A stretch of 64,000 nucleotides of DNA. Source: Heloderma charlesbogerti (Eukaryota > Chordata > Lepidosauria > Squamata > Helodermatidae). Location: the NCBI GenBank assembly GCA_026122225.1, contig JANEZZ010001387.1:217636-281635 (forward strand), given 5' to 3'. Below, one piece after another: positions 42,011 through 53,565 of the stretch; the first letter of the stretch is position 1; every line of letters starts with the position of its first letter. The notes beneath the pieces were generated by a model. That model was not told the origin of the DNA. It made no database searches and saw nothing but the letters and a program-made list of their open reading frames with translations. The position numbers and the translations under genes are program-made.

Positions 42011-42625
42011 ACAGAAGAGATCTGATGTGCTCCTTTCTAACAATATGATTGAATCACAACTGATTGAATCAGAGTATTCAACAGATAGGGCTCATGGTGC
42101 CTTATCAGTTTCCATGAGGGTCTGGAAAGCCCCAAGAGAGTGATAGCCAAATATCTTCATTTCCAAGAAAAAGAGATAACACTGAGACAAGCAGAGATCT
42201 TTTGACCATTACAATACAAAGGCCTGATGGCTGCAATCTATGCTGACTTCATAGTAAGTACCTTGAGACAAAATAATGCCTTGATTGTCATCAGAACATC
42301 CCTTTGTGAGATGGAGATAAAATGCAGATGGGCCCAACCCTGGGGGACTAGGAAGGCAAGATACGTGCAGCATCCTATGTGTAATGAATGTCCATATGGA
42401 CAGCCAAAAATGCTCAAGAGGTAAGCTACAGTTTGGTTATCTTTAGCATCTTGCCACATGTTGAGGATAATTTGATCACAAATGGTAAAATGATGTCTGT
42501 ATGGGCACATTGATGGAAGAGAACAAGGACATAATGCAAGCAAGAAGCAATAGAGACTGGAATATCACAGTTCTTGGTGATCCACATCTGGATGAGATCC
42601 CACATATGCAAGAAAGTGCAAAAGG

Positions 42626-42626
<1 letters not shown>

Positions 42627-42703
<77 letters not shown>
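42627..42703. repeat. (AC)n(AT)n compound microsatellite
   Basis: About 40 bp of AC units pass directly into about 35 bp of AT units. This is a likely length-variable site. Confidence 0.97.
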
Positions 42704-42705
<2 letters not shown>

Positions 42706-42732
42706 GTCAAAGATTATGCCGTATCCCCTAAG

Positions 42733-42795
42733 GCAGCCTTCTCCAACCTGGTGTCATGTTGGCAGGGAATGATGGGAGTTCTAATCCAACACAGG
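42733..42795. mobile_element. hAT-like MITE fragment, host of the next element
   Basis: CAGCCTTCTCCAACCTGGTG and AATGATGGGAGTTCTAATCC belong to the CAGCCTTCCCCAACC family but with internal loss. Confidence 0.6.
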
Positions 42796-42803
42796 GATTA
42801 CAA

Positions 42804-42938
42804 CAGGAGTGGGCAACTTGTGGCCCTCTAGATGTTTTGTCCTACAACTCCAACCAGCCCTAGCCAGAAGAGCCAATGGTGAGGGATGATGGGAGTTTTA
42901 GGCCAAAAATCTGGAGTGCCACAATTTGCCCGCTCCTA
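42804..42938. mobile_element. hAT-like MITE with perfect 8 bp duplication
   Basis: It runs from CAGGAGTGGGCAACTTGTGG to CAATTTGCCCGCTCCTA. GATTACAA flanks it exactly at 42,796-42,803 and 42,939-42,946. Same family and size as 16,272-16,406, and the best-preserved duplication of its kind here. Confidence 0.93.
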
Positions 42939-42949
42939 GATTACAACAT

Positions 42950-43560
42950 GATGGGCAAACAGGGGTTTTGTATGGGACTACTCTAAGAGGCAAGAGGGGA
43001 TAGATTTGTGATGTTTGAGATTGCAGCATCTTTAAGGGTCTTGCTTTGGTTTCAGCTTTTGTTCTCTCCCTCTCTCTTGGCTTAAACTGCTGGGTCACCT
43101 GCTATTTTGTGACTTTTTTTTCCAGACTGCTTTTTTCCTTTTTCAAACTGCTTTAAAAAAACTAAACTTGGGGTAGAATTTTGGCTAATAGATGAACTTT
43201 GGCAGCAGCACCTGGGTCGGCATGGACATGCAGGGCCCTATTAGGGCCAATGTTGCTCACTGCAGCATCCTTTCCATCTTCATTTTTAAAGCATTGTTTA
43301 GTCAGGGGTTGGCCAGCCAGCATGTACATAGTTACAAATATTTGCTGTATTATCTTTACATTTAAAATAGCATCCTTTTCTGCAACAAAACATTGTTTAC
43401 GCTCAGGTAAATGTGTTTAGCAGAAGGCAGCAAAAGCAAATTCCATTTTATTCCTATAGTCATGATGGTACTAGGATTTCTGTGAACTTAAAAGGCAAAA
43501 CTTCATACACTCGGAGTATTTCTTTCTTTCTTTTTTACTCGGAGTTGGCAAACATCATCA
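42950..43560. other. Non-coding stretch, nothing recognised
   Basis: No exon or repeat terminus identified. Confidence 0.35.
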
Positions 43561-43584
43561 AGACGTTTGCGGCGAGCATAAGTG

Positions 43585-43807
43585 GTAAAAAAAACCCAGC
43601 TGCTCTACATGCCGGTATTAAACTTCCACAAAAGCATTTCAAATACAGGGAGGGAGTGGGCAAGGGAGGAAGAGCAGGGAAACAAACAACCCGGGGATTG
43701 AGAAAACAAACCACTGTTTGTTCAGTCATCTGCTGGACAAACCCTGGGTAGGGCAATAAACCATGAGTTAAATAAACCATGGGTTACCGCTACGTGAGAA
43801 CCTGGTC
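43585..43807. mobile_element. Non-autonomous DNA transposon, partner of 5,225-5,670
   Basis: It contains CCCAGCTGCTCTACATGCCG, AATACAGGGAGGGAGTGGGC, GACAAACCCTGGGTAGGGCA and TAAATAAACCATGGGTTA. These align base for base with the right half of the copy near 5.5 kb. Confidence 0.7.
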
Positions 43808-44396
43808 TAAGCGTCCACAAGCACGTGCACACACACAAACCAGAATGCTACAGTGAAAGCTGGAAATAAATGATATGGATAGGATCAAACTGTTCAAGTA
43901 ATTCCTCGTTAGTAATAAATGCAGGAAAAAGGAGTAGGTGGCTAAAGTGTGCATAAACCCATAGAACATACTGTAGCTAAGGGCAATATCTATGCCTGGC
44001 CCCATCTCAGTTCTTTGGATTTGTGGTGGGGAGTATGTCTTCACCCCATGGGAAGGAGAGGAAGGTAGCACAGTAGTATTTGCTCTGCCTTCTGATTTGA
44101 AATAAAATGATTCATATGAAATAAAGTGGTGCCTATTCAGGGATATGATGGACCTTGGCTGGGGCAGGGGAAGGATTTACTTTTTTGCTTCAGGCAACAA
44201 AATATCCTGGACCAGTTTGGTCTACATTGATTGCTGGCAAGTGAACAAACAGGCTCTTATCTCACTCATCTGGTCTGCAATAGTAAGCCCCACCCCTGTT
44301 TTTTAATAGAAATACAACAGAGGGTGATCAGGCATTGTTTCTTGAATCTGGATTGAAAGGGGCTGTGGGCTCTGCTCTGCTTTTGCTGTGCTCAAA

Positions 44397-44783
44397 GGGC
44401 ATTTCTGCACCAGCCTAAAATCCTGCATTTAAAATAGGGCTTTCTGCTTCCGTTTTAAATGCAAGACCACAACTGACTCCCTTTACACGCACTTCCTTTC
44501 CCCCCCTCCCCTTCCCCCTCTTTCTCCTGTATCTGAGTCTTCCATTATCTTCCATTGATCTCGCTCCTCTTCTTGCCGCTTTAACTCTTTTCACGGAGGA
44601 AACTGAAGCAGAACACAGTGGGGTAATTTGATAGCTCATGATCTGTGATCTATTTAAAAACGGAACAAAGGGCATTTGGTGCAGGAGGGTCACAGCAGGG
44701 TCACGGCATCATGTAAAGCGCTCACAAACGTCCGTGAAGGAGCCATCTGAATTGCAGGCTAAAAGCTCTGTGTGATGAAGCCC
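44397..44783. mobile_element. MITE family with three copies (copy 3)
   Basis: This copy shows the ends best: GGGCATTTCTGCACCAGCC on the left and GGGCTTCATCACACAGAGC when the right end is read reversed. No clear target duplication. Confidence 0.75.
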
Positions 44784-44789
44784 AAAAGG

Positions 44790-46490
44790 CCAACATTTGA
44801 AGCAAGCCACCCGAATGCTTGAATAAGGCGGACTGAAATCCCTAAAAGGGCAGGAACCAGCAGTTTGTGAAACAGAGTGGAAAGTTAGAGCATGTATGGA
44901 AAAGAAGGTGAAGAGTAAGAAGAGAAAGATAAGGAAGTTAAAGACTGGTGGAAGCTGAAAACAATACTTTTTCTCTGCAGCCAAGAAAAGAAAGACAGTA
45001 GTGCCCAAAGGACTTTAGTCATTGAAGTGGTATCTCACTGACATGAATAAACACAATAGTGGTGTATTGTGTGTGTGTGTGTGTCCTGATGAAAATCTCA
45101 TAACTGAATTAAATACATGCAAACACACACATGGACAGCACATCACTTCTGAAGGTAACCCCTTCGGTAAGAGACCACTTCCACCTGAATTATGATAAAC
45201 ATATAACAGGGAAGTTACCTTGCCATGGACCTGCCCATAGAAGGAATTTAAGAACAGATCCACAGATATTTATTGATCAGTCAGATCCACAGATATTTAT
45301 TGATCAGTCAGTCTGAAGACTTGCAGCTGCATTTGCAATGTAGTGCACAGCCTGCACTGAAAATCATTATTACATCTGAGCAGATGTGAGGCAAACTGGA
45401 CATTCTGTGTTTGTTCTGCAAAGGCTTGTTCACACATGCAGTCAACAGGCATTTGCCTATATGGTGAATGCCTTAGGGCTGCTCTTGGAAGCATTCAGAC
45501 CCTTCTTGTGGCGTTATCAGATGAGGAAGTGCCTACAAATGTTAAAACATTTCACAACTAGCTATCCAGGGAAACACCTCTCTCTTAGCCTCGCATAGTG
45601 CTTACTTTCTATTCATCTAGACATTTTGCCATGCTGTACACCAAGGCTGACTACTTCCTCCACTTTCATCTTCCATCTTCTTTGTTGCACAATCCTGATT
45701 AATCCATTTACATAGGATTACATGGGCATAGGAGACGCAGTGTGATCTGGGTAACTGGTTTGGAAAAACTGAGGTTTTACAATGGGAATGTTTATAAGAG
45801 GATTTGAGTGCCATGATAAATGGAGTGTTGTGTTAATGTTATTTCTGTTCATCCAAGACTGCCATTCTCCCAATCATTTTGAAGATGCATGCAAAAAAAG
45901 GTGGGGGGAGATGTACCATATTTCTTATATAAAGCATTATATTGTCTGAACTACTAAAACCTCAGTAGCTAAAGACCAATTCATTGAGTTTCATGTAATA
46001 ATTGCCAATAGCTGTAGTTTCTGACAACATCTGTTTGGATTAGCAGAATGGCAACAGGGAATATGAGACAACAAAATGCTTTTAGCTACTGATAGCTCAG
46101 CTTAGTAGCACTCACTAGAAAATATTCGCCAGTATTGTCCAAAAGTATTGCAAAGAAAAGTTCACACCAGCTGTTTTTCACATGCTATGTCCCAGAACTT
46201 AGAGCAAACAGCTGATGCAATTTACACCTCATCCTGAACCCTGTCCATTAATTGTCTCCGCCATTTGTCTGTCTTCTAGGTTTCTTGGCTTCTTTTTAAA
46301 GAGGTTCATTTTCCTAAAAATGCCCCATGCAATGTCCAGAAATAGAAGGGTACATTGGGTATATTTCAGTGCTTGTTCATGGGTACAGCAACATGTTATG
46401 AACAAGTTATCAATAGAAGTTTACTGAGTCATGTACTGGAACATCTGAATGCAATGGTGTCAAACCTTTATTAAAGTGCAAGTAGTAGAT
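44790..46490. other. Non-coding stretch with small repeats
   Basis: A (GT)n run lies near 45,067-45,084. A 27 bp unit (AGATCCACAGATATTTATTG) is tandemly duplicated at about 45,257-45,310. No gene recognised. Confidence 0.45.
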
Positions 46491-46581
46491 TCAAGTTCTT
46501 GACGACTTGTTTAAAATACTTAATAAAGCTTTAAAAAAAAATAGGACCATTTTTTGTTCCAGTACATATGTACAGCAATAT

Positions 46582-46678
46582 ACCTGTTGTTGTTGTTGTT
46601 GTTGGATAACCCTATTTGCAAATAGGCAGTAAAAAGCAATCATTGACCTCTCTCCCTCTCTCTCTCCCTCTCTCCCTG

Positions 46679-46733
<55 letters not shown>
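46582..46733. repeat. (TTG)n, (CT)n and (CA)n microsatellites
   Basis: A (TTG)n run at about 46,583-46,603 is followed, after a short unique piece, by a long CT-rich tract passing into (CA)n at about 46,650-46,733. Confidence 0.95.
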
Positions 46734-46735
<2 letters not shown>

Positions 46736-46739
46736 TGTA

Positions 46740-47380
46740 TTATTCTGAAGCCTGAACATGCAGATTTGAATCCTTATATTAGCCTAGTGCTGTGCCTAAA
46801 ATTTCTCCCACATTATTTTCGACCATTCTCATTCAATTTGACAGAAAAGAAATTGCTTTTGAAAAGAAAATTAAAGTAGAAGAAATTTCAGAGGAATTCT
46901 CATGGGTTGCATTCAGGGTTCTTGTGCTTCCTTTACTTAGGAGGTGACCGAGGAGTGTGTACAAGTGTCCTGTCTTTCATGGTACAATCATCTCTCTGCA
47001 CCTGCATTAGAGATGACATGTATCCATAATCACCCCTCAGAAATTTAACATTTGGAAAGACCTGTGGAAAATGCTGAACCCTGAAGAATGACAACTAGGG
47101 CTGAGGCAAACTTTATCAGGGAACATTTTTCTCAGAAAAATCCTGAGATTTTTCTTTTTCTTACCCCCCCTCCCCCCATGGCCATGCAAAAAAACAAAAC
47201 CCCTTAGGAAAAAAAGAGAGACGTTCTGCTATGACCCTTACCAGTGTTGAGCCCTACCTGTGAGAAATTGTTGAAGAATTTCTCCTCCCACTGGAGAAAT
47301 GCGGTGAAATTGTCCCCCCAATTTCTTGGACCACAAATAGAGTGGAGAATTTTGAGAGGTCATTTGTGCACAGCTCTATA
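46740..47380. other. Non-coding stretch, nothing recognised
   Basis: No exon or repeat terminus identified. Confidence 0.35.
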
Positions 47381-47385
47381 TTAGC

Positions 47386-47511
47386 CTACCCCAACCTGGT
47401 ATCCTTCAGATGCTTTGGACTTTCCATCAGCCCCAGCCAGCATGGCCAATGGTCAGGAATTTGGGGAGTTTTCATCCAAAACATGCAGAGAGCACCAGGA
47501 TGGGGAAGGCT
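47386..47511. mobile_element. hAT-like MITE, CAGCCTTCCCC family
   Basis: CCCCAACCTGGTATCC...AGCACCAGGATGGGGAAGGC with internal CATCAGCCCCAGCCAGCATG fits the family at 2,475. The ends are worn. Confidence 0.7.
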
Positions 47512-47691
47512 GCCTTACACGTATTCATCCTTAGGGTTTAACAACAAAATCAAAACAAACAATTCATGTGTATGAACAGGAAATGCAGGAATATTAGTTC
47601 CACACCAGGGCCTCCCAAATTAATACAAAATGCATCAAGAGCAGGCAAGTACATCCTTAGGAACTTAGGAACTCCGGAGAGCTACTGGTTG

Positions 47692-48020
47692 GGCTCACAC
47701 AACACACTAACCCACACTCGGTGGTTGAGTGTGGGCTGATGTTGAATCTTGGGTTGTTGTTTTTACCGTGGGTTATCATGTCATCTGAATGCAGTGCGTT
47801 TTGCAGGGTAGCTTGTTAATCATGCAGTGTGGCTTATTTTTCTTGAACATGCCACCTTGAGAACCCATGGTTTGTTGCTGGATTGTTCAGGGTGGTTAAC
47901 AGGCCACACTGCATGGTTAACATACCACCCTGCAGAAAACACATTGCGTTCAGACAATAACCCACAGTTTAACAACAACTCAACTACTGAGTGTGGGTTA
48001 GCATGTTATGTGAACCCAGC
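47692..48020. mobile_element. Long foldback element, TAACCCACACTC type
   Basis: The left arm (GGGCTCACACAACACACTAA, CCCACACTCGGTGGTTGAG, GTGGGTTATCATGTCATC) complements the right arm (AACTACTGAGTGTGGGTTAG, CATGTTATGTGAACCCAG). Inner arms CAGGGTAGCTTGTTAAT and GTTAACATACCACCCTGCAG also pair. It is non-coding and MITE-like. Confidence 0.8.
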
Positions 48021-48261
48021 CACTGCCAGTCTGTAGCAGACAGTATAGATCTAGATGGGTCAGTGGCCAGTCTATGTACAAGGAAGCTTCCTAAGTCCTA
48101 GGTTCCTATACTAACACATTTCACCACTATTTGCTGACAATGTCGTTATATTACCATAAGCAATAGAAGTTTCTGCAACTGACCATTATCAAGAGAAAAG
48201 TTATATGTACCCTGATACTCCAGCAACCTTAAGTATGTTGTTATTGCTGATAGCTCATGCT

Positions 48262-50357
48262 GAGTCTGACCGAACACAGGTAAGAGCTCACTATCAAGCC
48301 TACTCTGTGGCGGTGAGGGTGGCAAAGAGACAGTTCTTTTCCACCAGCATTGCATCTTCTCAGTGTCGTCCAGCGGAGATTTTGCGAGTGGTTCGCGGCC
48401 TGTTACATTCTGGGCCAGGGAGAGAGATGGTGGAACCCACAGTAGCACGCTGTGACGAGTTTGCATGGCACTTTGAGGATAAAGTCGCTCAGATTCGTCA
48501 TGAATTGGACACCACCATTAATGCAGTTCCATTGGTAGAGGCGTTCAGAGCACCGTCTGGTCCAGTTTTATTGGATGAGTTTCAGTTACTGAGGCCTGAG
48601 GATGCAGACAAGGTGCTTGGCCAAGTCCGATCGACCACTTGTGTGCTTGACCCTTGCCCTTCATGGCTTATTAAATCAAACAAGGAGGGGATGTCCGGCT
48701 GGGTCCAGGAGGTTGTAAATTCCTCCTTGAGAGAGGGAGTGGTGTCTGCCGCTTTAAAAGAGGTGGTAATTAGACCACTCCTGAAAAAGCCTAACCTGGA
48801 CCCAGAGGTTGTTAACAATTATAGGCCAGTGGCCTTCCTGGGCAAGGTGCTTGAGTGGGTGGTTGTAGGACAGCTCCAGGCACTCTTGAATGAAACGGAT
48901 TATCTAGATACATTTCAATCAGGCTTCAGGCCTGGTTTTGGAATGGAAACTGCCTTGGTCGCCCTGTGGGATGACCTCTGAAAGGAGAGGGGCAGGGGGA
49001 GTGCGACCTTGTTGATTCTCCTGGACCTCTCAGCGGCTTTCGATACCATCAACCATGGTATCCTTCTGGATAGGTTGTCTGGGTTAGGAGTTGGAGGCAC
49101 TGCACTACAGTGGTTCTGCTCCTACTTGGATGGCCAACTCCAGAAGGTGGTGCTAGGGGATTATTGCTCTGTGCCATGGCAATTGTGCCATGGGGTTCCA
49201 CAGGGCTCTATTTTATCCTCCATGCTGTTTAACATCTACATGAAACTGCTGGGGGAGGTTATCCGGAGGTGTGGGCTGAGGTGCCATCAATATGCGGATG
49301 ACACCCAGCTCTACCTCTCTTTCTCATCAAACCCAGGTGAGGCAGTGGCTGTTCTGAATCAGTGCCTGGGCACAGTAATGGACTGGATGAGGGCCAATAA
49401 ACTGAAACTCAATCCAGACAAGACGGAGGTACTGTTAGTGGGTGGTTCGTCTGCCCGGCTAGGTGATATTCAACCTGTTCTGGAGGGGGTTGCACTCCCT
49501 CTAAAGGATCAGGTTCGTAGTTTGGGGGTGCTCTTGGATCCAGAACTGTCACTTGAGGCACAGGTGAACTCAGTGGCACGGAGCACTTTTTATCAGCTTA
49601 GGCTGGTATACCAACTACGCCCTTATCTGGACAGAGATAGCCTAGCTACAGTGATCCATGCTCTGATCGTCTGGATTACTGCAATGCGTTATACGTGGGG
49701 CTGCCTTTGAAAATGGTCCGGAAACTTCAGCTGGTCCAAAATAGGGCAGCAAGATTGTTAACAGGGATTGGCCTGTGAGCTCATATTATGCCAGTACTTT
49801 TCCAGCTGCACTGGCTGCCAGTCCATTTCCGGGCCCGATTCAAAGTGCCGGTGTTAACATTCAAAGCCCTTAATGGCTTGGGGCCAGGTTACCTGAAGGA
49901 TCGCCTCCTCCCATATGTGCCTGCCTGGACCTTAAGATCATTGTCAGAGGCCCTTCTCCATGAGCCCCTGCCAAAGGAAGTGAGGTGGGTGGCTACTAGG
50001 AGGAGGGCTTTTTCTGCTGCGGCACCCCAGCTCTGGAATGAGCTCCCTAGTGAGGTTCGCCTGGCACCTACATTGTATTCCTTTCGGCGCCAGGTGAAGA
50101 CCTTTTTATTTTCCCAGGCATTTTAGCATTTTAGCTTTCTAAATTTTTAGCTTTGCTGTTTTAAATCTGTATTTTAAACTCCTGCACTGCTGCTAGGTTT
50201 TATTGTGGTTGTATTGTTATATTGTGGTTTTAATGTTCTATATATTTTAAATTGTTTTATTGTGTGTTGTTTGGTTTTAATTTTTGTGAACCACCCAGAG
50301 AGTTTCAGCTATTGGGTGGTATAGAAATGAAATGAATGAATGAATGAATAAATAAAT
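48262..50357 (+). mobile_element. L2-type LINE, 5'-truncated
   Basis: The copy begins in the endonuclease-RT linker and runs through the RT, the C-terminal domain and a short 3' end (TTTTGTGAACCACCCAGAG...GGTGGTATAGAAATG). It closes in (GAAT)n and (AAAT)n simple repeat. The tail type and RT wording (LSAAFDTINHGILLDRL, SYLDGQLQKV) fit the L2/CR1-related group rather than typical CR1. Confidence 0.85.
48265..50126 (+). pseudogene. L2-type ORF2: RT and C-terminal domain
   Basis: The first block, to 48,981, reads YSVAVRVAKRQFFSTSIASS, LEWVVVGQLQALLNETDYLD and FQSGFRPGFGMETALVALWD, then a TGA at 48,979. The same frame continues with LLDLSAAFDTINHGILLDRL, CHGVPQGSILSSMLFNIYMK, CGLRCHQYADDTQLYLSFSS (intact YADD) and WMRANKLKLNPDKTEVLLVG. 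A frameshift near 49,665 precedes LDYCNALYVGLPLKMVRKL. A TGA near 49,777 and a further frame give VLFQLHWLPVHFRARFK and LPSEVRLAPTLYSFRRQVKT. The first 1.4 kb are broken by only one stop, so the copy is moderately young. It would reverse-transcribe LINE RNA at the target site. Confidence 0.88.
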
Positions 50358-50359
50358 GC

Positions 50360-50870
50360 ACCTTGGCTTCAGGAAAATACACCATCTTGATGCATTAACT
50401 ATCGTATAACATAGCTGACCCCAAAACTAACCCAGAAATTTATTGTTAGATACGCCCCCTCTGTTTGTGGTGGTAGTCTGACAGTAGTTTGACAGCCTTT
50501 GTGGAGGCACTAACAAATTAGGGAGATGTAAATAAATAGTGTGGGGACATTACAGTATATCAGTGAATCCTGGAACACAGACAGACTGTGACTAGGCTGA
50601 ATGGAAAAGGCTGAATCTCATCAATGTTGCCTGCCCTTGTTCCCCTCAGGTCCCAGATAATTGCAGAATATTTAGGGATTCTATGAGCATTTATTATTTC
50701 TGCAACATTATTCATTCACAAATTTAAATGGTGAAATTGGAACACTCTGGTGAGTTTCAAATATTTCTCAGCATCAGCTTCTGTCCCAGCAATGAAGACA
50801 GACTTTGCATAGCTTCGAAGAAGCCTGGTATAAACGTCATAACATCGGTTACTTGGTTGTTTCTTTATGC
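50360..50870. other. Non-coding stretch, nothing certain
   Basis: A minus-strand frame (DVYTRLLRSYAKSVFIAG) at about 50,760-50,850 looks mildly protein-like but matches nothing I know. Confidence 0.35.
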
Positions 50871-50871
50871 A

Positions 50872-51233
50872 GCGGTGGGGCAGAGCTTCTTCCAGCTGGA
50901 GGCCAAATTCCATTTCAGAGAGCTCTCAGGCCACAATTCAGTGGTTGGCAGGACGCAAGACAAAAGGGGTGGGGCCAAAAACCAAAAAAACTAGCATTTC
51001 ATTTAGCTTAAATTCTTACTGCCAGTAACTAAACCTTAGGAAAAGCATTTCAAACATTTAGAATGGAGGAAACTGCACATAAGCCAGGAAACCACCAAAT
51101 GCCCAGTAGCTGGGGGGAAGGAGGCGGAGCCAGGGGAAGGGGGCATGCCATACTGAGGAACCCCAGAGGACCGAATTGGAACTCCAGGCGGGCCAGATTT
51201 GGCCCCCAGGCCTGAGGTTCTAACCCCTGTTGT
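50872..51233. mobile_element. hAT-like non-autonomous element, reversed copy
   Basis: CAGCGGTGGGGCAGAGCTTC...GAGGTTCTAACCCCTG carries CCAGTAACTAAACCTTAGG, the reverse complement of a segment in 17,811-18,166 and 35,520-35,826. The target duplication is not clear. Confidence 0.65.
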
Positions 51234-51369
51234 ACAGTGTCATCAATACATATCCAAAATCCACAGCCATTCAATGCTGGATCTATCTAAGTTTCAGACC
51301 TCATGGCCACAACATCTGGCCAAATTGTTAGACTTTTCTGTTTCTTCCCACATCCCCTGCTTTTTGTAC

Positions 51370-51475
51370 CACCTAGCCTGATAAAGCATTTCTGGAGAAC
51401 TTGAAAGCTCACACATTTTTTGTGGAATTTTGGCTGGTCCTAATAAAGGTATTGCCAAACCATGGATTTTGGATG
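51370..51475 (+). mobile_element. Unclassified retroelement 3' tail with hammerhead-like words
   Basis: CCTGATAAAGCATTTCTGG, AGAACTTGAAAGCTCAC and TGGTCCTAATAAAGGTATTG resemble the common reptile repeat tail of the form CTGATGA...GAAAGCT...AATAAAG. I recall such tails from Penelope-like elements, but the assignment is unsure. Confidence 0.35.
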
Positions 51476-51479
51476 TTTT

Positions 51480-52560
51480 TCTCTCTCATGGACCAGCATG
51501 GCTATCTTTATTTTGTTTCTTTATCAATATGCATGGTGATTCACAGAATTACAAGAGCAATTGTAATTCTCATCCCTGTTTCATCCCACCCCATCCTGCC
51601 TCATCCCACCTAACCCTCCAGCTTATAATCAAATTCGGGATTTGTGAGGAAGAGCGAGACATAAGGGTAGCATGGATGACTATGACCAGATGCAGTTGTT
51701 ACACAGAAGTGGTTTCATTTCCTTGGCCTCATCTTTTCTAAACTTGCTGCATTCCTTTGCCTTCTCTTATTTTATGCCATGAAACAAGAGAATGGTGGGT
51801 GAAGAAATGGTTGGAATGTGTACACACTAGCATGATTTTCTGGCCTTTAGGTCATTTGCTTTCTGACCATTGCAACATTCCAGGTTTTCTTTATGTAGAA
51901 TGCCCTTCATGACTTATCTCCCAGGATGTTTAGCTCCAAAAATGTGGAATCAGCCTTTGTACAAGCAAATGGTATATCTGGTAGCTGTGAACTATTTTTA
52001 ACGAGGGCTATTTACAATGCATTCATTCCCCACCCCCCACCCCTTGGGTCACCTTTTGTTTTTCTGTTCATGACCAAGCCTGTAGATTCAAAGAAAATAT
52101 TCTCACTGCTATGAGTTCCTATATACATGCAGAGGAAAATTGGGAGCCCAGTTATCCATTCCCATCCTTCCTGCTCCACCATATTCAAAGAACCATGAGA
52201 TCTGGTCCAATTCCTACAGCTCACCTCTCTATGTATCCAGAGGTTTCCTGTGATCAGTCTTCCCTGCTTCCCAAAAGAAGGTAGCTTGACTATAAAGTTT
52301 GGCAGACTATGTATGATGAGGCCCTTACATTTTTGTAAAACTGAACATTCTGGCAAGTGCCACATTTCCTTTCATAGTACCTTTCCATAGTGGTAGGAGA
52401 AAAAACTCCTACTGAACAGGAACCTTGCGTGGAATCTGACATTCCTAACGGAAGAAACATCAGTACATTCTACTCTTTCCCCTTGCCCAGAGGTGGCCCT
52501 ACTATTAGATCACATGAGGCAATTACTTCAGGTAGGAGATACAGGGAGTGGCAGCAAGGT
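51480..52560. other. Non-coding stretch, nothing recognised
   Basis: No exon or repeat terminus identified. Confidence 0.35.
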
Positions 52561-52564
52561 CTTG

Positions 52565-52785
52565 GATAACATGAACCCAGTGAGCATGGGTTATGCAAAG
52601 GTTAAACATCGCTCGCATAACCTAAAAGAGGTTATGCAAGGGTCATTTATCCCTCACATAATCCATGCTCACACAGTTCGCATGACATAACAACCCCCGA
52701 GAGGGGGCTGCATATTCAAAATGGTAGCTGCATGTTCCCCACACAAGCCACAGCCTCACTGTGGGTTAAATAACATAGTGTCATG
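52565..52785. mobile_element. Foldback element, relative of 32,890-33,240
   Basis: It shares GCATATTCAAAATGGT, GCTGCATGTTCCCCACAC and GTGGGTTAAATAAC with the longer element. Its centre has CATAACCTAAAAGAGGTTATG as a short palindrome. Confidence 0.7.
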
Positions 52786-52789
52786 TTGA

Positions 52790-53455
52790 GCGAACAGCCT
52801 CAGAGTCTGCCAAGCAACCTGCCCTGTGCCCCTTATGCTGGCCTCTTGCCCTCAGTGAAGGACTCTGCCCAACTGCCAATGTTAAAGTAAGATTAAATGG
52901 CCAGTCCATATGGCTTTTGCACATGGAATGGGAGGGATGCACCATCTTGTCTTTCATTTCAGGCAGCAAAATGTTTTGGACCGCCCGCCACCTCCAATCT
53001 GGTATATTCCTCTCATGCTTGTCCTATTCTCCTATGTTCTACTGTTCCAAGAGACAGCAGTGTTTTGGAACACCGGAACATTGTCTTGAAAAAGCTTCCT
53101 CTGGTAAACAGTGTCTGCCTTTCCACCTTGTTTTATTTTTTGGCTTATAAAAAGCTGGTTCAATCACTTGACTTTTCCCCCTGTGAACTATATCGATATG
53201 GCTATTTCAGCACATGTCTGACTTTCAAATGTTCACCATCCTTAAGATATATCATCTACTGACTCTCTCCCTGCCGTATCCTGCCTTTTCATCTTCTTTT
53301 TCTCTGCAATTCCTTGAGTAACCCACTGCCTTTCATTTCTGATCTTTCTTCTATCTTCTTGACCTTAGCCAATCAGCTTTTCATGGTCCAGTCAAACTGC
53401 TCTCACTAAGGTTTTCATTACTTCTGGACAAATCTAAGAGGTTTATTTACTTGTG
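52790..53455. other. Non-coding stretch, nothing recognised
   Basis: Contains the phrase TTTCAGGCAGCAAAATG, similar to TTCAGGCAACAAAATATC near 44,190. It is probably an unnamed repeat. Confidence 0.35.
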
Positions 53456-53458
53456 TCT

Positions 53459-53526
53459 TGAATAGAATAGAATAGAATAGAATAGAATAGAATAGAATAG
53501 AATAGAATAGAATAGAATAGAATAGT
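53459..53526. repeat. (GAATA)n pentanucleotide microsatellite
   Basis: About 13 uninterrupted pentamer units. On the minus strand they follow the CR1-like end at 53,527-53,564 and probably grew from its octamer repeats. Confidence 0.97.
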
Positions 53527-53564
53527 AGTAGGGTTGGAAGGGGCCTATAAAGCCATCGAGTCCG
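53527..53564 (-). mobile_element. CR1 3' terminus, minimal copy (minus)
   Basis: GTAGGGTTGGAAGGGGCC and TATAAAGCCATCGAGTCC are the reversed CR1 tail (compare 21,285-21,320). The pentamer array lies where the octamers should be. Confidence 0.7.
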
Positions 53565-53565
53565 T

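Noticed and set aside
48205..48981. 258-codon frame as a host gene
   Set aside because: It reads into an RT with YADD and an L2 tail, so it is a LINE.
50716..50913. Protein-like minus frame and an intron-like GTGAGT...TTTATGCAG pair on the plus strand
   Set aside because: The two signals are on opposite strands and overlap a hAT-like element start. No gene family fits.
53459..53526. CRISPR-like regular array
   Set aside because: It is a plain pentanucleotide microsatellite without spacers, in a vertebrate genome.
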